Shown: piece after piece, positions 8,825-18,064 of the stretch
How the letters are laid out: every line of letters starts with the position of its first letter
How positions within the stretch are numbered: position 1 is the stretch's first letter
Assembly: GCF_963676955.1 (NCBI RefSeq)
Contig: NZ_OY781461.1
Span: 2,908,225-2,972,224, forward strand
DNA from: an uncultured Desulfuromonas sp.
GTDB lineage: Bacteria; Desulfobacterota; Desulfuromonadia; Desulfuromonadales; Desulfuromonadaceae
Direction: 5' to 3'
Length of the DNA stretch: 64,000 nt
Position numbers and translations under genes: made by a program
Notes under the pieces: model-generated
What the model saw: the letters and a program-made list of their open reading frames with translations, nothing else
Told to the model about the DNA's origin: nothing
Database searches by the model: none

Positions 8825-9200
8825 TTATTCCATATGAGTCAAAAATAGTCCTGAAGAGTAAGTTGTTTTATTGGTCGTTGCCGAATTGTTCCAGGCTAAT
8901 AATTAGAGCGCATGGTGTATACATAGTGTCGCGAAATTGTGCATTGTGTCTCTTCTATTATAGGTTGTTTGTTCCAATTTGGTTCGAATTTCCATGTGAG
9001 ATGAAGTGTTCTTGTAAGAATGTATACTGAACCCCCGTTTTATCTTGATGTGATGTTTTTGGCATGAACATGGCTAAGAAGCCTTTCAAGTTTTGCAACG
9101 ATGTAAACATCGTTCTTTTTTATGCCAAGGGAGGTGATGCCATGGGTTTGTTGTGAATTCATGGTGTCAAAATGTCATATCAATCAAAATGGGAGAAAGT
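8825..9200. other. intergenic region before the porin gene
   Basis: AT-rich leader without a convincing gene. Two items stand out: GG-N10-GC at 9061-9074 (TTGGCATGAACATGGCT), a loose sigma54-type -24/-12 match with mismatches in both boxes; and a hairpin AACGATG-TAAA-CATCGTT at 9097-9114 followed by CTTTTTT, which looks like an attenuator or terminator inside the porin leader. No riboswitch consensus was recognised. Confidence 0.35.
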
Positions 9201-10367
9201 ATGCGTAGATTATTTTGGGGGGTAGTTTGTGGAGCGATCATCTTTATGTCGAGTGGCCAGGCTGTTTTTGCGGCGATCACACTCTATGAAGCGGATGCAA
9301 CAACATTCAGCGTTGATGGATCGTTCAACACGTTTTATGTCCATAGTGACAGTGATAAGAATGCGGCAATGGAAGCCATTGCCGGCTCGGACCGGGAACA
9401 GTCCCGGGTGAAAATGGGCTTTTTGCCGAACTGGATCGGATTCAATTTCAGCAAACAGATGGGTGATCTGAAATTGGGCGGTCGTGCTTCCTTCTGGGTG
9501 ACGATTAATGACAGCGATAATAATGTCACCGAATCCGGCATCGATACCCGCCAGTTTTACGGCACCATTGACGGCCGCTGGGGCCAGGTTCTGATTGGTA
9601 AAGATTTCACCATCTTCAACCGCTCCAATATTTTTCTCGATGAAATCCTGCTTGGTTACGGCAATGTCAGTGACACCATGGGGCTGATCGACGGCAATGG
9701 CGTTTCCTTCGGCAATATCGGCACCGGCTATACCTATCCGTTCCCTTCCGCGCAGATCACCTATCGTTCACCGGAACTGGCCGGATTCAAATTAACCCTT
9801 GGCGTTGTCGATCCGTCACGCACCGCAACGGATGGTGAAGAGCATGCGCCGCGCTTTGAAGGCGAATTGACCTACCATTACACTTATAAGCAAGGTGGGA
9901 TCACCGCATGGACCGGCTTTTTAACGCAGTCTTCCGAAAATGAGGACAATGACATCGATACCAACGGCGTTTCTTACGGTATCCGTGCCAGCTATGCCGG
10001 TTTTGCCCTTCATGCGTCGGGTTATCAGGCCAGTGGTCTTGGCTTTGAACTCGGTGCCGGGGTAGACACGACTCTGGGACTTCCCGTGGTTGATGCCAAT
10101 GGCGATGAGCTGGACTCTGAAGGCTATCTGCTGCAGGCTGCTTATACCTTCGGAGCCTTCCGCTTGGTCGGATCTTATGGTGAAAGTGAGCTTGATGGTG
10201 ATGTCGGTGTTGATGACTGGGAGAATGAAACCACAACAACGGCCATTTTCTATACGGTGAATGAAGGTTTGAAGCTGGTTGGTGAATACAACATCAACGA
10301 GATTTCAATTGGTCATGCTGAAGAAGAAACCAAGACGATCGCACTGGGCGCTATCGTCAGCTTCTAA
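9201..10367 (+). CDS. outer-membrane porin
   Basis: A 388-residue protein with a signal peptide (cleaved near QAVFA-A) and a mature sequence of alternating beta strands ending in the aromatic IVSF terminus that the BAM machinery recognises. Local patterns such as GRWGQVLIGKDFTIFN and FPSAQITYRSPELAGFKLTLG are usual for general Gram-negative porins (about 16 strands). It would form a diffusion pore for small solutes. The ATG at 9201 follows GGGAGAAAG; an upstream ATG at 9153 has no ribosome site and would spoil the signal peptide. A terminator follows directly. Confidence 0.85.
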   Translation: MRRLFWGVVCGAIIFMSSGQAVFAAITLYEADATTFSVDGSFNTFYVHSDSDKNAAMEAIAGSDREQSRVKMGFLPNWIGFNFSKQMGDLKLGGRASFWVTINDSDNNVTESGIDTRQFYGTIDGRWGQVLIGKDFTIFNRSNIFLDEILLGYGNVSDTMGLIDGNGVSFGNIGTGYTYPFPSAQITYRSPELAGFKLTLGVVDPSRTATDGEEHAPRFEGELTYHYTYKQGGITAWTGFLTQSSENEDNDIDTNGVSYGIRASYAGFALHASGYQASGLGFELGAGVDTTLGLPVVDANGDELDSEGYLLQAAYTFGAFRLVGSYGESELDGDVGVDDWENETTTTAIFYTVNEGLKLVGEYNINEISIGHAEEETKTIALGAIVSF

Positions 10368-10373
10368 ATGTCG

Positions 10374-10410
10374 GGCAGGCGTCTCTATTCAAGGGCAGCC
10401 TGCCTTTTTT
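10374..10410 (+). terminator. rho-independent terminator after the porin
   Basis: Stem GGCAGGC (10374-10380) pairs with GCCTGCC (10398-10404), followed by six T residues. Confidence 0.85.
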
Positions 10411-10417
10411 ATGTTGT

Positions 10418-10459
10418 TTAGGGGGCGTTCTCATTCTTCTGATTGACAACGCCCCCTAA
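10418..10459. repeat. dispersed palindromic repeat, complete copy
   Basis: Perfect 12-bp arms TTAGGGGGCGTT and AACGCCCCCTAA enclose an 18-base loop containing TCTTCTGATTGA. It sits right after the porin terminator and has no T-run, so it is probably not itself a terminator. It matches the half copy at 5403-5430 and, less exactly, the copy at 40393-40433. It resembles a REP-like intergenic element. Confidence 0.75.
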
Positions 10460-10491
10460 CTGTCGCTTGGACCTTGACCTGTGAGGTTTGT

Positions 10492-11400
10492 ATGAAAAAA
10501 CGTGGTGTATTCGGGCGTCTTGTTTTGAAGAGCCTTTCTCTGGGGAAGATTGTTTTGGCCGGGCTTGTTCCGCTGCTGTTAAGTGCATGCGCCCACCTGC
10601 AATCGGCACAAACGCCGGTTGTACGGCACTACCACCATGCCGTTGTTCTTGAGTCATCCGCTGACGCTGTATTTAATCATCCCCAAGATCTGGATGTGGC
10701 GGTATTGAAGGGCCTTTTAGCACGGCTGAACTATGTCGGTACGTCCGGACTCGTCAGTGAACCGACAACAATGGCGGTCTTTCAACCGGCAGAGATCGAG
10801 CGACTCGCACCTGCATTACAACAGGCATTGCACGATGCATCCGCGAAACAATGGGTGCGTTTTGTCTCTTTTGGTCAGAAGCAGGGCGTTCTGTTCAACA
10901 GCAGTCGTAAGACGGAAGGGGTTTTATTTTTCTCGCCGGACAACCAGGTTAATATCGCCTTTAGCTTTATTAATGCCAAACGGGCTCCCAGTGAGACATC
11001 AGCGATCTACCATCAGTTTGCCACGTTGAATCCTCTTGAGATTGATGCGTCAGAGACACCGCTCGTTGTAGAGGAATCAGGAGTGCATTTAAAACATTCA
11101 GCCAATGGCAGACGGGCCTCCATGTGGCTTGAAGCCGATCTGCAAACGTTTGCAGATTATCTCATGGATAAAGAGTTGTCTGTTCCTGAGTCATCGGTTG
11201 AACCGACAATCGTTTTTCCGCTGAAGCGGGGGGATGCTTTGGTTAAGGAGGAAGTGACAGCGCCCTTTACTGCAGAGCAACAACGACAGCAGCAAATCAT
11301 ACAAAAGTTGCGCTTTTTTAAACGTCTGTTTGATGAAGGTTTGATCTCGCTCAGAGAGTATGAAGAGCAAAAAGCGAATGTCCTGATGACGAACAACTAA
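10492..11400 (+). CDS. lipoprotein with C-terminal SHOCT-like segment
   Basis: About 302 residues. A lipoprotein signal ends at LLSAC. The middle part is a mixed alpha-beta domain I do not recognise. The last 40 residues (QKLRFFKRLFDEGLISLREYEEQKANVL) match the short SHOCT pattern, a helical hairpin found at ends of many envelope and regulatory proteins. I chose ATG 10492 over the in-frame ATG six codons upstream because GAGG precedes it and it gives a normal signal. Monocistronic, with a hairpin terminator downstream. Function unknown. Confidence 0.7.
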   Translation: MKKRGVFGRLVLKSLSLGKIVLAGLVPLLLSACAHLQSAQTPVVRHYHHAVVLESSADAVFNHPQDLDVAVLKGLLARLNYVGTSGLVSEPTTMAVFQPAEIERLAPALQQALHDASAKQWVRFVSFGQKQGVLFNSSRKTEGVLFFSPDNQVNIAFSFINAKRAPSETSAIYHQFATLNPLEIDASETPLVVEESGVHLKHSANGRRASMWLEADLQTFADYLMDKELSVPESSVEPTIVFPLKRGDALVKEEVTAPFTAEQQRQQQIIQKLRFFKRLFDEGLISLREYEEQKANVLMTNN

Positions 11401-11455
11401 AGGTCTGATGGCGAAATTGCGACCTTATTCGTTCCAAATCTTTTTATGAAATCAG

Positions 11456-11483
11456 CCCTTTGCGTATTCGTAAGGGGTTTTTT
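11456..11483 (+). terminator. probable rho-independent terminator
   Basis: CCCTT and AAGGG arms, extended by a partly paired GCG/CG section, followed by GTTTTTT. Moderately stable stem. Confidence 0.6.
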
Positions 11484-11585
11484 ATTGTTTAAAATTTTTC
11501 ACAAAACAACACTTGTTTTTTATACAGATAGGCTGTTAATCTGTAAATATGATAAAATTAGTAATATTTCAACGGGGTGATGTTT

Positions 11586-12092
11586 ATGAATACAGCGAAA
11601 CCATGCCGTGAGTCGCGCGTTACTAAAACCTCCGTTGTCCTTCCACCCGATGCCAACAATTACGGGACGTTGTTTGGTGGAAAGATGATGGCTTATGTTG
11701 ATGAGGTCGCCAGTCTGTCCGCGATGCGCCATGCACGAACTCCTGTGGTGACGGCATTTATCGATTCTGTCGAGTTTCTTTGCCCGGTACGGGTAGGGCA
11801 AGCGGTAACCTTGGAATCCTTTGTCTGCTGGACCGGGACAACGTCGTTGGAAGTTTATGTCAAGGTCATCGCTGAGGATTTGATGAGTGGTGAGAAACAA
11901 CTCTGTCTGACGTCACTTCTGGTCTTTGTTGCCTTAGATCGTGACGGGACGCCGGTGCCTGTTCCAAAGGTTCTTGCGCAGACCGATTTTGAGCGGGCAT
12001 TAAACGAGGGAGGAGAAGGGCGTTTGCATCGGCGACGCAAGCGTAAGGCATTAATGCCGGAGGGTGAATCTGACATTTTTTCTTCTCATTGA
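11586..12092 (+). CDS. acyl-CoA thioesterase (YciA/BACH-type hotdog)
   Basis: A 168-residue single hotdog domain. The family signature NNYGTLFGGKMMAYVDEVA (about residues 25-43) contains the conserved Asn and the Asp/Glu region used for acyl-CoA hydrolysis, followed by TAFIDSVEFLCPVRVG. It releases free acids from medium- or long-chain acyl-CoA in the cytoplasm. A basic stretch (RLHRRRKRK) near the C-terminus is an extra. ATG 11586 has GGGGTG in range; an ATG at 11580 is also possible. Confidence 0.85.
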   Translation: MNTAKPCRESRVTKTSVVLPPDANNYGTLFGGKMMAYVDEVASLSAMRHARTPVVTAFIDSVEFLCPVRVGQAVTLESFVCWTGTTSLEVYVKVIAEDLMSGEKQLCLTSLLVFVALDRDGTPVPVPKVLAQTDFERALNEGGEGRLHRRRKRKALMPEGESDIFSSH

Positions 12093-12216
12093 ACACGTTT
12101 TTCGTGTTTTAATATTGGCGTAACTAATTAATTTTTTGAAGTTGATGCATTTTTTCTATTTGCTGTTATTTTCATCATAAAGGGGGGAAAACAACCGTTT
12201 TCTAGGAGGCGAATTT

Positions 12217-14421
12217 ATGCGTGTAAAGAAAATCCGGACCAAGTTCCTACTGCCCGTTTTTGGTGTGTTGATCTTTGCTTTTGTCGTTGGCATGTTCGGG
12301 ATGAAAAATGCCATTACGTCATTGGTGGACAGCCAATTACAGACAACCCAACAACTTTCTGAACGTTCTCTGGCCGCGAATACCGCAGCTAAAATTGAGG
12401 ATATCAATGGAAACATTGAGCGGATGGGTCGTAAAGCCCTTGAGCAGGCGGCGATTCTCAGCCACATCTGTGGTGTGACTGAGGCCTATCAACTGGCCCA
12501 TCAGGGTGATTTGAATGATGAACGTGATTCCTCAGGTCAGCAAGCCCGTGAACAACTCCGTAAATTGTTCAAGCCGGTTATCGCAGGATTCAAGAAAGAG
12601 ACCGGTCTTGCTGAGCTGAAGCTTCATTTCCATCTACCGACCGGCCGCAGCCTCGTTCGTCTTTGGCGCGACGGCTGGCAGACCAAACGCAACGGCCAGA
12701 AGATTGATGTTTCTGATGATTTGACCGGTTTTCGCAAAACCGTGGTTCAGATCAATAGTGGTAGCCATCAGCCGATTAGCGGTATTGAAGTTGGCCGTGG
12801 CGGTTTTGCCATTCGCGGATTGGTATCGATTCAGGAGAATAACGGGACACATTTAGGTTCGGCTGAAGTTCTCTTGCCGTTTAATGCACTGCTGAAAATT
12901 TCCCAAACAGCGCCGACGCAGAATTATTCCGTGTATATGAACGCGGATTTGCTCCCCATTGCCACCAACCTGCAAGACAAGAAAAAATATCCGGTGCTGG
13001 GGAGCAAATATGTTCTTTGTGCATCCACGGATCAATCCCTTGTCAGTCGTTTAGTGAACATTGATCGTTTGAATGCCGGTGTTGCTGCATCACATTCCGA
13101 ATTGGTTGATAACTATTATGTGTCCGTTTTTCCCATCAAGGATTTTTCCGGCAAACAGGCCGGCCTGATGGTGATGACGGAAGACGTCAGTGAAACCCTG
13201 GCGAGTCTTGCCTCAATTAAAAGTACCGGTCTGGCCTCTTTGGCCTCTATTGAACAGAAGAGTATTTTTGGTGCCTTGTTCCTGGTGGTTCTGATCGGAG
13301 CGATTGTTCTGGTGGTCACCAATTACATCACCAAACCGCTCAGTCAGGCTGTCAGTGTCACTGAAGCCATTGCTCTGGGTGATCTGGGACAACGTCTTAC
13401 CATCGAACGTGAGGATGAAATGGGAATCCTCTCGAACAGTTTAAATGCGATGTGCGACAGTTTGTCGGACAAGGTTGAGTTGGCTAAAACCATTGCCAGT
13501 GGTGATTTAACGCCTGAAGTCCATTTAGCATCACAACACGATGAATTCGGCAAGGCTCTGCAGGAGATGGTGGCTGGCCTCGGCAGCCTCATTTCTGAAG
13601 TTAACGGCGCCAGCAGCCAGATTGTTTCCGGTTCCATGCAGGTGTCGGATGTCAGCCAGGCGTTGTCGCAAGGAGCCACGGAACAGGCCGCCTCTTTGCA
13701 GGAAATTACCAGTTCCATGACCCAAATCGCCAGCCAGACACGCCAGAATGCCGACAATGCCACGGTGGCCAACCAATTGTCCGGAGCGGCGATCAAGTCG
13801 GCGGATGAAGGTAATACCAATATGCAGGCCATGGTTGGGGCGATGAAGGAGATCAATGAAGCCGGGCAGGATATTTCAAAAATTATCAAGGTCATTGATG
13901 AGATTGCCTTCCAGACTAATCTGCTGGCGTTAAATGCCGCAGTTGAAGCGGCCCGTGCCGGACAACATGGCAAGGGCTTTGCCGTTGTCGCCGAAGAGGT
14001 ACGGACTCTGGCGGCACGCAGTGCCAAAGCGGCCAGCGAAACCGCCGAGTTGATTGAAGGCTCGGTGTCCAAAGCGGACAATGGTTCGAAGATTGCCGAA
14101 CGAACCTCTAATTCATTGCAGGAGATTATGCAGGGCATCTCAAAAATGGATGACCTCATCGGTGAGATTACCACCGCAGCCAACGAGCAGGCCGAAGGAA
14201 TCTCTCAGGTGAATGAGGGACTCAACCAGATTGATCAGGTCACCCAGCAGAATACCGCCAGTGCTGAAGAAGGGGCGGCGGCCGCTGAAGAGTTGTCCAG
14301 CCAGGCAGAGCATATGCGTGGCATGCTGGCTCGTTTCAAAGTCAACGAAAACCAGACCGCACCAATGAGCGATCGCCTCTCTGTCTCGCAAGACACGCCT
14401 GAACTGGGTTGGGATGATTAA
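12217..14421 (+). CDS. methyl-accepting chemotaxis protein
   Basis: A 734-residue membrane receptor. TM1 is near residues 8-30, then a periplasmic sensor of about 310 residues (Cache-like), TM2 near 348-370, a HAMP domain, and a long coiled-coil signalling domain. The hairpin tip is intact: [23 protein letters not shown] followed by [13 protein letters not shown]. It would couple to CheA/CheW. The tail ends in ELGWDD with no NWETF-type CheR-binding pentapeptide. A strong AGGAGG precedes the ATG. The periplasmic ligand is unknown. It is monocistronic, closed by a long terminator shared with the convergent kinase gene. Confidence 0.95.
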   Translation: MRVKKIRTKFLLPVFGVLIFAFVVGMFGMKNAITSLVDSQLQTTQQLSERSLAANTAAKIEDINGNIERMGRKALEQAAILSHICGVTEAYQLAHQGDLNDERDSSGQQAREQLRKLFKPVIAGFKKETGLAELKLHFHLPTGRSLVRLWRDGWQTKRNGQKIDVSDDLTGFRKTVVQINSGSHQPISGIEVGRGGFAIRGLVSIQENNGTHLGSAEVLLPFNALLKISQTAPTQNYSVYMNADLLPIATNLQDKKKYPVLGSKYVLCASTDQSLVSRLVNIDRLNAGVAASHSELVDNYYVSVFPIKDFSGKQAGLMVMTEDVSETLASLASIKSTGLASLASIEQKSIFGALFLVVLIGAIVLVVTNYITKPLSQAVSVTEAIALGDLGQRLTIEREDEMGILSNSLNAMCDSLSDKVELAKTIASGDLTPEVHLASQHDEFGKALQEMVAGLGSLISEVNGASSQIVSGSMQVSDVSQALSQGATEQAASLQEITSSMTQIASQTRQNADNATVANQLSGAAIKSADEGNTNMQAMVGAMKEINEAGQDISKIIKVIDEIAFQTNLLALNAAVEAARAGQHGKGFAVVAEEVRTLAARSAKAASETAELIEGSVSKADNGSKIAERTSNSLQEIMQGISKMDDLIGEITTAANEQAEGISQVNEGLNQIDQVTQQNTASAEEGAAAAEELSSQAEHMRGMLARFKVNENQTAPMSDRLSVSQDTPELGWDD

Positions 14422-14450
14422 TGGGTTGATGCGCTTGAACATGTAAAAAA

Positions 14451-14490
14451 GAAACCGGCCGCTGTTTAACGACAGCGGCCGGTTTCTTTT
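14451..14490. terminator. bidirectional rho-independent terminator
   Basis: A perfect 15-bp stem, GAAACCGGCCGCTGT (14451-14465) with ACAGCGGCCGGTTTC (14472-14486), followed by T-run on plus and by a T-run on minus. It separates the chemoreceptor from the convergent histidine kinase. Confidence 0.92.
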
Positions 14491-14552
14491 TATCTGAGTT
14501 TGGTGCAAAAATTGACTCTCTGAAAAGGCTCCTGTGTTGAGGTCTTATCCCC

Positions 14553-16676
14553 CTAGGCCTCAATCCGGCGAGGTTGGGCGCTAAAGGGAAAACGCAGCGA
14601 GATCGTGGTTCCTTCCCCTTGAGCACTGTGAATGGTAATGCTGCCCTTGTGGGCCTCAATAATACGCTGACAGATGGGGAGCCCGAGCCCCGTGCCATAG
14701 ATCTTGGTGGTGAAAAACGGTGTAAAGAGCTTTTTGATGGTTTCATCATCCATGCCGACGCCGTGATCCTGAATCGTCACAATCAGTTCATCCTGTGCCG
14801 CCTGAACGTAGCAGGTGAGTTCGCCACCTTCGGGCATGGCCTCAGCGCCGTTTTTAAACAAATTCCACAACACCTGTCGGATCAGGTCTTCATCCAGTGG
14901 AATGGCAATCGAATCGTCGCCGCTGAATTGGAACGTGATCAGCTTGAAATTCTCCATGGTTTCAGCTTCGGTGGCCACTTCTTTGAGAAGCTGCATCGGT
15001 GTGATCAGCGTCTGATTCGGTGTCCAGGCCCGCGCATAGTCGAGCATCTGGTTGACGGTGTTTTCAATGCGGAAGACCAGAATGATGATTTCGTTGAGGA
15101 TCGCCACTTGGCGAGGATTTTCTTTGACGCTTTTCAACAGCATCTGGGCCGCACCGCCGATGCCGGCCAAAGGGTTGCGGATTTCATGGGCAATGGATGC
15201 GCCCATCTCACCAATGGCGGCCAGACGTTTGCTTTGAGCAATTTCGTCGTGCATGGCTTTTAGCTCGGAAATGTCGCGAACAATCCAGACAAACAGAGTG
15301 TCACTGCCAATCTGCACGGAGCTGGCACGCATGTGAACCGGAATAAAATCGCCCTCAATCTTTCGGCCGGCCATTTCGCAACCGGAATCAAAGCATTTGT
15401 AATGACAGGTTTCCGGATATTTTTTGATCGTTTGCAGTAACCGCCCGGAATGTTCCTCCTGAGCCAGCAAACTGATCGATTTGCCGATCAACTCTTCCGA
15501 CTCGTAACCGAACATTTTTGCCGCAGCCAGATTGAGACTTTCAATGGTGCCGTTCTGGTCCACGGTGATGATGCCGTCCGGAGCCGTATCCAGAATGGCA
15601 TGAATGCGTTTTTCGTTGCTGCGTAGCGCTTCTTCAGCCGCCAGACGACGCAGGCGATCGCGCTGCAGCCTGTGGACCATCTGGTTGAAGCCCTGCCAGA
15701 GAACACCGATCTCATCTTCACTCGGGGTTTTCAAGGGCACGGTCAGAAGATCCTCAGCGGTATTGATACTATTCACATGCCGGGTCAGTTTACTGATGGG
15801 TTTGATCACATTGCGTCGCAGGAATAAGACAAAGATGCCGATGGTGATAAATCCTGAAATAACGTTGGAGAAGGCATCGTAGGAGATGGTCTCAAGGCCG
15901 TGGATGACGCCAGTGCGGTCCGTTTGCATATGGACGATAAATGCCGGCTTATGATTAATGTCGCGCACCATTTTAAACGTATGCAACGTGTTGCCGATCG
16001 GTAAAAAAACCGGCTCTTCACGCAATTTGAGAAATTCAAGATCCTTATCGTTGAGCAAATCACTTGTTTGAGGCTGAATAAATTGAACCGTGCCGTGCAG
16101 ATGTTGATTGAGGGCCATAATCGGACTGTCGATCAGTAGCCGTCCCATCACCAAAAAGCCGTTAGGTGGTGCGGTTTCTTCACTGTCGGTAATCGGGCGC
16201 GAAGCCAGGATCATCGGGCCTTCAGCGGACATGATAAAGCCGGTACAACTATCGGAACCCTTCAGCAGGGGGCTGGGCAGTTGTAGAAAGGATTCCTGAT
16301 TCTTGTCGGCATATTTATTTGAAGTGCCTTTCCAGATCACATGACCTTTACTGTCCAGATAACAGAGCAGATCCAACGCGTTGTTGTCAAAAGTGGCTGG
16401 AACAAGATTGGACTCGATGTAGTCTTCATCATGTCCTTGTTGTTGTATAAACGTATAGCTGTCATCCCAGGAAGCCCAGTCACGACATAGTCGATCCAGT
16501 CCCAGCAGCTCAAAACTGAGAATCTGCATGGTGTGGTCAATGTGCTCTTCGATGCGAGTACGTTCTTGATCAAGAAAGGTGGGCAGGACGAATAAACGGT
16601 GAACGGTGTAATCCATCAGGCCGTAAATGCTCAAGGTAGCAAACAACATGAGCAGAATCTTTAATCTAAGGGACAT
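14553..16676 (-). CDS. sensor histidine kinase with CHASE4, HAMP and PAS domains
   Basis: About 707 residues. An N-terminal TM is followed by a periplasmic domain with the CHASE4 hallmark LDRLCRDWASWDDSY, a second TM near residue 280, HAMP, a PAS domain (LDTAPDGIITVDQNG), a HisKA helix with the phospho-accepting His in SIAHEIRNP, and a HATPase domain with N box (NLFKNGAEAM), GVGMD and GTGLGLPI boxes. All kinase boxes are intact, so it should be active. No response regulator gene is adjacent. ATG 16676 is preferred to the GTG four codons upstream. CHASE4 ligands are unknown. Confidence 0.93.
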   Translation of the reverse strand: MSLRLKILLMLFATLSIYGLMDYTVHRLFVLPTFLDQERTRIEEHIDHTMQILSFELLGLDRLCRDWASWDDSYTFIQQQGHDEDYIESNLVPATFDNNALDLLCYLDSKGHVIWKGTSNKYADKNQESFLQLPSPLLKGSDSCTGFIMSAEGPMILASRPITDSEETAPPNGFLVMGRLLIDSPIMALNQHLHGTVQFIQPQTSDLLNDKDLEFLKLREEPVFLPIGNTLHTFKMVRDINHKPAFIVHMQTDRTGVIHGLETISYDAFSNVISGFITIGIFVLFLRRNVIKPISKLTRHVNSINTAEDLLTVPLKTPSEDEIGVLWQGFNQMVHRLQRDRLRRLAAEEALRSNEKRIHAILDTAPDGIITVDQNGTIESLNLAAAKMFGYESEELIGKSISLLAQEEHSGRLLQTIKKYPETCHYKCFDSGCEMAGRKIEGDFIPVHMRASSVQIGSDTLFVWIVRDISELKAMHDEIAQSKRLAAIGEMGASIAHEIRNPLAGIGGAAQMLLKSVKENPRQVAILNEIIILVFRIENTVNQMLDYARAWTPNQTLITPMQLLKEVATEAETMENFKLITFQFSGDDSIAIPLDEDLIRQVLWNLFKNGAEAMPEGGELTCYVQAAQDELIVTIQDHGVGMDDETIKKLFTPFFTTKIYGTGLGLPICQRIIEAHKGSITIHSAQGEGTTISLRFPFSAQPRRIEA

Positions 16677-16831
16677 AAATGTTCTCACTGAAAAAAGAAA
16701 TAAATCCTTTCTACTATAGCATAAATGCGATGAAAGAGCATCTTTCCCTTATTGTGCGCTTGTTGGGATTTGTGCGGCCCGGCCGGGCGGACAGAATATT
16801 GAAAAAACAACCAAGGGATTTTTTTACCACG

Positions 16832-17953
16832 CTAAACCAAACGCAGGACTTTTGTTTTTGGTGGGGTGTTTTCGGTGTAGAAGCAATGCGTATTTCCCCC
16901 CTGTTTTTTCGCCATATACATGGCCTGATCCGCTTGATTGAGCAGGGCTTCGGGGTCAACACCATCCAAAGGGTAGACAGCGGTTCCCATACTGGCGGAA
17001 GAATTGATACGCAGGCTGTTGACTATATAGGGAGCGGCCAGGGCGATCCGCACCTTGTCGACAATTTGCGGAATGTCGTCGCGATCTTTGATGCCGGTGA
17101 GAATCAGCAGAAATTCATCACCGCCGATGCGCGAAACCGTGTCGTTCTCGCGTAAACAATCCTGCATGCGGCGTGCTGTTTTTTGCAACAGGATATCCCC
17201 GACGGCATGGCCGTGATGATCGTTGATCCGTTTGAAGTGATCCAGATCAACATAGACCAGAGCCGTTTTTTGATGGTAACGCCGTGCCTGGGAAATCGCT
17301 TGGGACAAGCGGTCATTCAGGAGAAAACGGTTGGGCAGATTGGTGAGCATGTCGTGATAGGCCATTTGCAGAATATGTTCATCCTGTTCACGGCGCTGGC
17401 TGATATCGCGAAAAATACCTCGAATCATATGGGGCTTGCCGTTTTTGACACTGTAACTGCAGTTGCCCTCCAGAGTAATGGACTGACCATCGCGGGTTTG
17501 ATAGGTGACTTCAAAACAGCCTTTATATTGGCCGTTGAGAAGCTCGGCAAAACGGGATTGGCAGGTGTTTTTATGATCGTCGGCAATAATATCAAAGATG
17601 TTCATGCGTGAGGCTTCCGCACGCGTGTAGCCAAGGGTCTCTTCCCAGATGTTGTTGACATAGAGAATGTTGCCGCGTGTATCAACAACCTGAATCAGGT
17701 CCTGAGCATGATGAATAAAATCACTGAACAGTTTCTGTTGCTTTGATAATTCACGCAGCTGACGGTCCGAACGCAGATGGCAGGCCAGGAACAGGGCGGC
17801 TATAGCCGCGGACGTCAGGCCAACCGGCATGAATAAAAACAGAGTCGCGGCGGTCAGCTCCGTTTTGGCAATCAAGTAGAGATAGCCGATGATCGCACCG
17901 AGAGCGCCTGCTGCGCTTAGTGTCATGGTAATCTGCCGATTAGTGCGGATCAT
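16832..17953 (-). CDS. PAS-GGDEF diguanylate cyclase
   Basis: A 373-residue membrane protein: two N-terminal TM helices (about residues 10-30 and 36-60), a PAS domain with PAC motif (FRDISQRREQ), and a GGDEF domain. The active-site loop is RIGGDEFL, and the inhibitory I-site is present (RENDTVSRIGGDEF fits RxxDxxxRxGGDEF), so product inhibition by c-di-GMP is expected. No EAL domain. It makes c-di-GMP in response to a signal read by PAS. Lies between the histidine kinase and the cytochrome locus on the same strand. A PilZ protein at 47 kb is a possible downstream receiver. Confidence 0.93.
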   Translation of the reverse strand: MIRTNRQITMTLSAAGALGAIIGYLYLIAKTELTAATLFLFMPVGLTSAAIAALFLACHLRSDRQLRELSKQQKLFSDFIHHAQDLIQVVDTRGNILYVNNIWEETLGYTRAEASRMNIFDIIADDHKNTCQSRFAELLNGQYKGCFEVTYQTRDGQSITLEGNCSYSVKNGKPHMIRGIFRDISQRREQDEHILQMAYHDMLTNLPNRFLLNDRLSQAISQARRYHQKTALVYVDLDHFKRINDHHGHAVGDILLQKTARRMQDCLRENDTVSRIGGDEFLLILTGIKDRDDIPQIVDKVRIALAAPYIVNSLRINSSASMGTAVYPLDGVDPEALLNQADQAMYMAKKQGGNTHCFYTENTPPKTKVLRLV

Positions 17954-18005
17954 AAGGTGCCTCGTTCTTTGAATAAACTGAATGAAATTGTTTTGTTAAG
18001 GAAAA

Positions 18006-18033
18006 GGGGAATAGGTTTTTATGCCTATCCCCC
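18006..18033 (-). terminator. terminator after the first OmcS-like gene
   Basis: On the minus strand GGGGATAGG pairs with CCTATTCCCC (one bulge), followed by TTTTCC. It lies about 30 bases after the stop at 18065. Confidence 0.7.
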
Positions 18034-18064
18034 CGCGTTCACAGTTCGTTAAATGTGACGGTTG

